7,851 nucleotides of DNA, taken from positions 1-7,851 of the forward strand of contig JALWRY010000111.1 of NCBI GenBank assembly GCA_027080445.1, in the 5' to 3' direction. Every line of letters begins with the position of its first letter. The first letter of the stretch is position 1. The position numbers were made by a program, and so were the translations under genes. Below, one piece after another: positions 6,733-7,851 of the stretch. Under the pieces are notes generated by a model. The model ran no database searches, was not told the origin of the DNA, and saw only the letters and a list, made by a program, of their open reading frames with translations. Origin of the DNA: Thiohalobacter sp. (GTDB lineage Bacteria; Pseudomonadota; Gammaproteobacteria; DSM-19610).

Positions 6733-6759
6733 TCCATAGCCACACTTCAGCGGTGTTCT

Positions 6760-7302
6760 TTAATTCGAACGAAGTTTATGAAGGTCGATAAATACAACGG
6801 GCAGACGCCGCTGCTTGTTCTTCTCTGTATTCAGTATAGTAAACCCAATCCGCTTGTAGAAGCTGAGTGCGCCAGCCTTCGATTCGGCAACCAGGAACCG
6901 GCAGCCGATCCGAGGCATGATGTCTTGGCGGGAAATAGAGATTGCAAACTGCACCAAAACATCGCCGTACCCACGGCCACGGATGCGGTGATCTATCGCC
7001 AGCCTGGCAATCTTCACAGCCGGAAAATCATTGTAGCGATTCGCGGCCTCGCAGTCGTCCAGGGTGTGCGTATTGCCCAGCTTGATTTCGCTGCACATGA
7101 GCGTGATGTAACCCCATATGGTGGTGTCATCATCATCTGGAACGAGCACATAGGTCCGCGCGACATTGGCTTTGTGAAAGTCCTTGGCGCATTTGCGTAG
7201 AAACGTCTTGAGGGGTGTTGTTTTCTTATCGCCAAGAGAAAGGCCGGTGACACGATCACCGGCCTGAATCTCTCGGAGTATAAGTTGTTCTGGCGGCGAC
7301 AA
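6760..7302 (-). CDS. GNAT-family N-acetyltransferase, probable toxin of a toxin-antitoxin pair
   Basis: The 180-residue product has the GNAT fold. The acetyl-CoA-binding motif A is at VKIARLAIDHRIRGRGYG (96-113), with R108-x-x-G111-x-G113 as the pyrophosphate loop. Motif B is at CRFLVAESKAGALSFYKRIGF (134-154), with Tyr149 placed like the catalytic Tyr of many family members. Size, an early R-T-Y-V-L strand (49-53) and the neighbour upstream resemble GNAT toxins that acetylate aminoacyl-tRNA, such as TacT and AtaT. The start must be TTG (7302-7300), because TAA lies in frame four codons earlier. No ribosome site is visible, so translation probably depends on coupling to the upstream gene. A perfect 10-bp stem-loop (7241-7265) lies within codons 13-21. 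Activity on tRNA is inference from context. Confidence 0.8.
   Translation of the reverse strand: MSPPEQLILREIQAGDRVTGLSLGDKKTTPLKTFLRKCAKDFHKANVARTYVLVPDDDDTTIWGYITLMCSEIKLGNTHTLDDCEAANRYNDFPAVKIARLAIDHRIRGRGYGDVLVQFAISISRQDIMPRIGCRFLVAESKAGALSFYKRIGFTILNTEKNKQRRLPVVFIDLHKLRSN
7241..7265 (-). promoter_or_regulatory. Perfect 10-bp stem-loop inside the GNAT gene
   Basis: AGGCCGGTGA and TCACCGGCCT pair perfectly around a 5-base loop. Read on the coding strand, the stem is followed by TTCTCTT, a pyrimidine-rich run resembling a weak intrinsic terminator or attenuator. It spans bases 38-62 of the GNAT gene. The structure is seen directly; a regulatory role is inference, and the pairing could partly reflect coding constraint. 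Confidence 0.4.
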
Positions 7303-7311
7303 CGAAAACCG

Positions 7312-7500
7312 TTACTTGCTGTTGCGACCGCGCACCAACACCCGCCCGGTTTTCTCAAACTCCGCGCGCAGCCGGTCACCCTTCCTGGCCGATTCAGCCG
7401 CTGCCTTTTTCGGGCGGCCATACGCGACCTGCCGACGGAACGTCTCGGCTTCCTGTCCCGATAGTACAACGCCTCCGAATACGGTTGATTTTACGGCCAT
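7312..7500 (-). CDS. Small basic protein upstream of the GNAT gene, candidate antitoxin (62 residues)
   Basis: The likely start is ATG at 7500-7498, with a weak GAG eight bases upstream; ATG at 7506 is possible, and GTG at 7539 less so. The product begins MAVKSTVFGGVVLSGQEAE, a short strand pair, then a helix (16-27), YGRPKKAAAESARKGDRLRAEFEKTG (27-52) as a charged helix, and a basic tail VRGRNSK. It is not an evident ribbon-helix-helix (DUF1778) protein, which is the usual partner of TacT-like toxins. Its stop is nine bases before the GNAT start and in the same frame, so the two genes form one translational unit. Small gene first, toxin second is the usual toxin-antitoxin order. The antitoxin role rests on this arrangement only. 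Confidence 0.6.
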   Translation of the reverse strand: MAVKSTVFGGVVLSGQEAETFRRQVAYGRPKKAAAESARKGDRLRAEFEKTGRVLVRGRNSK

Positions 7501-7561
7501 GGTCATTACTCGCTTTGCAGTGATTATCCCAACTATCACGCCGCTGGGCAGGCTGGTTACA

Positions 7562-7621
7562 TCATACTATAGCGGCACCGGGCGGCGATAGTTCACCGAC
7601 TCGGCGGGTGAGTATGAGCAC
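7562..7621 (-). pseudogene. csrA: Truncated csrA (carbon storage regulator) fragment
   Basis: GTG at 7621-7619 is preceded by a near-perfect Shine-Dalgarno, AAGGAGG (7630-7636), with eight bases of spacing. The frame encodes MLILTRRVGELSPPGAAIV, then stops at TGA (7564-7562). The first ten residues, MLILTRRVGE, are identical to the start of CsrA/RsmA, the small dimeric mRNA-binding regulator of about 60 residues. After codon 10 the sequence leaves the family (normally TLMIGDEV...). None of the remaining CsrA core or its C-terminal helix is found on this strand down to 6700. The fragment lacks the RNA-binding strand 5, so it should not function. The break near 7591 probably marks a recombination or insertion junction. 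It could still be expressed as a 19-residue peptide. Confidence 0.75.
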
Positions 7622-7652
7622 GGTTCCGGCCTCCTTGCCTTTTCTCTTGAGC

Positions 7653-7673
7653 TGCTTACTTGGTGCTTACTTG
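7653..7673. repeat. Tandem 11-bp direct repeat near the tRNA 3' end
   Basis: TGCTTACTTG occurs at 7653-7662 and again at 7664-7673, one base apart, so the period is 11 bp, one helical turn. The pair lies 42-62 bases beyond the 3' end of the tRNA gene. Arm-type integrase sites of elements integrated in tRNA genes look like this, but no integrase gene is present, so that reading is inference. Confidence 0.45.
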
Positions 7674-7714
7674 AGAATCTTCCAGCGATTCATCATTTGT
7701 AACTCTTTGATTTA

Positions 7715-7791
7715 TGGTAGCAAGGGGCGGATTCGAACCGCCGACCCCAGCATTATGAGTGCTGTGCTCTAACCAACTGAGCTACCTTGCC
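7715..7791 (-). tRNA. tRNA-Met (CAU), elongator
   Basis: The full cloverleaf is present, 77 bases including an encoded CCA. The acceptor stem starts GGCAAGG and ends CCTTGCT, followed by discriminator A and CCA. D-arm GCTC/GAGC, anticodon stem CAGCA/TGCTG with loop CTCATAA, and T-arm GGCGG TTCGAAT CCGCC are all intact. The anticodon CAU is at 7757-7755. The body matches E. coli elongator tRNA-Met closely (GTAGCTCAGTTGGTTAGAGC, CACTCATAATG, GGGGTC). It lacks the GGG:CCC anticodon stem of the initiator and the pattern of tRNA-Ile2 (CAU). The first pair is G1-U72, not G1-C72. Upstream, TACAAT (7837-7832) could be the -10 box; its -35 would lie outside the window. Confidence 0.95.
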
Positions 7792-7851
7792 ATATTCTGG
7801 TCTGCGACCCACGGGCCGCGAAAGAGGCGAAATTGTAGGGATTTCGCACCC

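Noticed and set aside
6778..7200. Plus-strand frame of 140 codons opposite the GNAT gene
   Set aside because: It is a shadow; the minus strand has clear acetyl-CoA-binding motifs.
7014..7469. Second minus-strand frame across the GNAT pair
   Set aside because: The product is rich in Arg and Ser without motifs and overlaps both better-supported genes.
7651..7691. Possible CRISPR-like repeats near the tRNA
   Set aside because: Only two 10-bp copies with one base between them; there are no spacers and no cas genes.

Overview
The window looks like chromosome from a gammaproteobacterium. The coding regions are moderately GC-rich, there is a CspA-type cold-shock gene with a long leader, a Pseudomonas-like REP hairpin, an elongator tRNA-Met of gammaproteobacterial type and a full c-di-GMP signalling protein. 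The genus cannot be named from this sequence. The first 6.4 kb reads as ordinary chromosome. The last 1.4 kb, next to the tRNA, has accessory character.

Left part (1-1950). A ferritin-like di-iron protein runs off the left edge on the minus strand. A 33-codon single-pass membrane protein gene lies just upstream of it on the same strand. Divergent from these, on the plus strand, is an exported START/SRPBCC-like lipid-binding-type protein (921-1610), then a 74-residue protein of unknown function with a good ribosome binding site.

Middle (1963-5897). A minus-strand pair of genes three bases apart encodes a periplasmic two-domain rhodanese (4393-5352) followed by a membrane-bound sensor with HAMP, PAS, GGDEF and EAL domains (1963-4389). 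The c-di-GMP enzyme keeps both sets of catalytic motifs. Divergent from the pair is a 102-residue hypothetical protein (5589-5897), with a perfect 6-bp inverted repeat in the shared control region.

Cold-shock unit (5918-6395). A REP-like hairpin is followed by a strong promoter with an exact TATAAT, a roughly 120-nt leader, a 67-residue cold-shock protein and a textbook intrinsic terminator.

Right part (6396-7851). After an uncertain plus-strand ORF comes a minus-strand pair: a 62-residue protein and a GNAT acetyltransferase. They have the layout of a GNAT toxin-antitoxin module. They lie in the same reading frame, separated by one TAA and three sense codons, and a perfect 10-bp hairpin sits near the 5' end of the GNAT gene. 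Upstream is a broken csrA: strong Shine-Dalgarno, GTG start, the diagnostic first ten CsrA residues, then divergence and a stop. Between csrA and the tRNA is a tandem 11-bp repeat. The tRNA-Met itself has an unusual G1-U72 closing pair. Together these suggest that mobile DNA once integrated at the 3' end of this tRNA and left a toxin-antitoxin-like cassette behind. That history is an inference; no integrase gene is visible.
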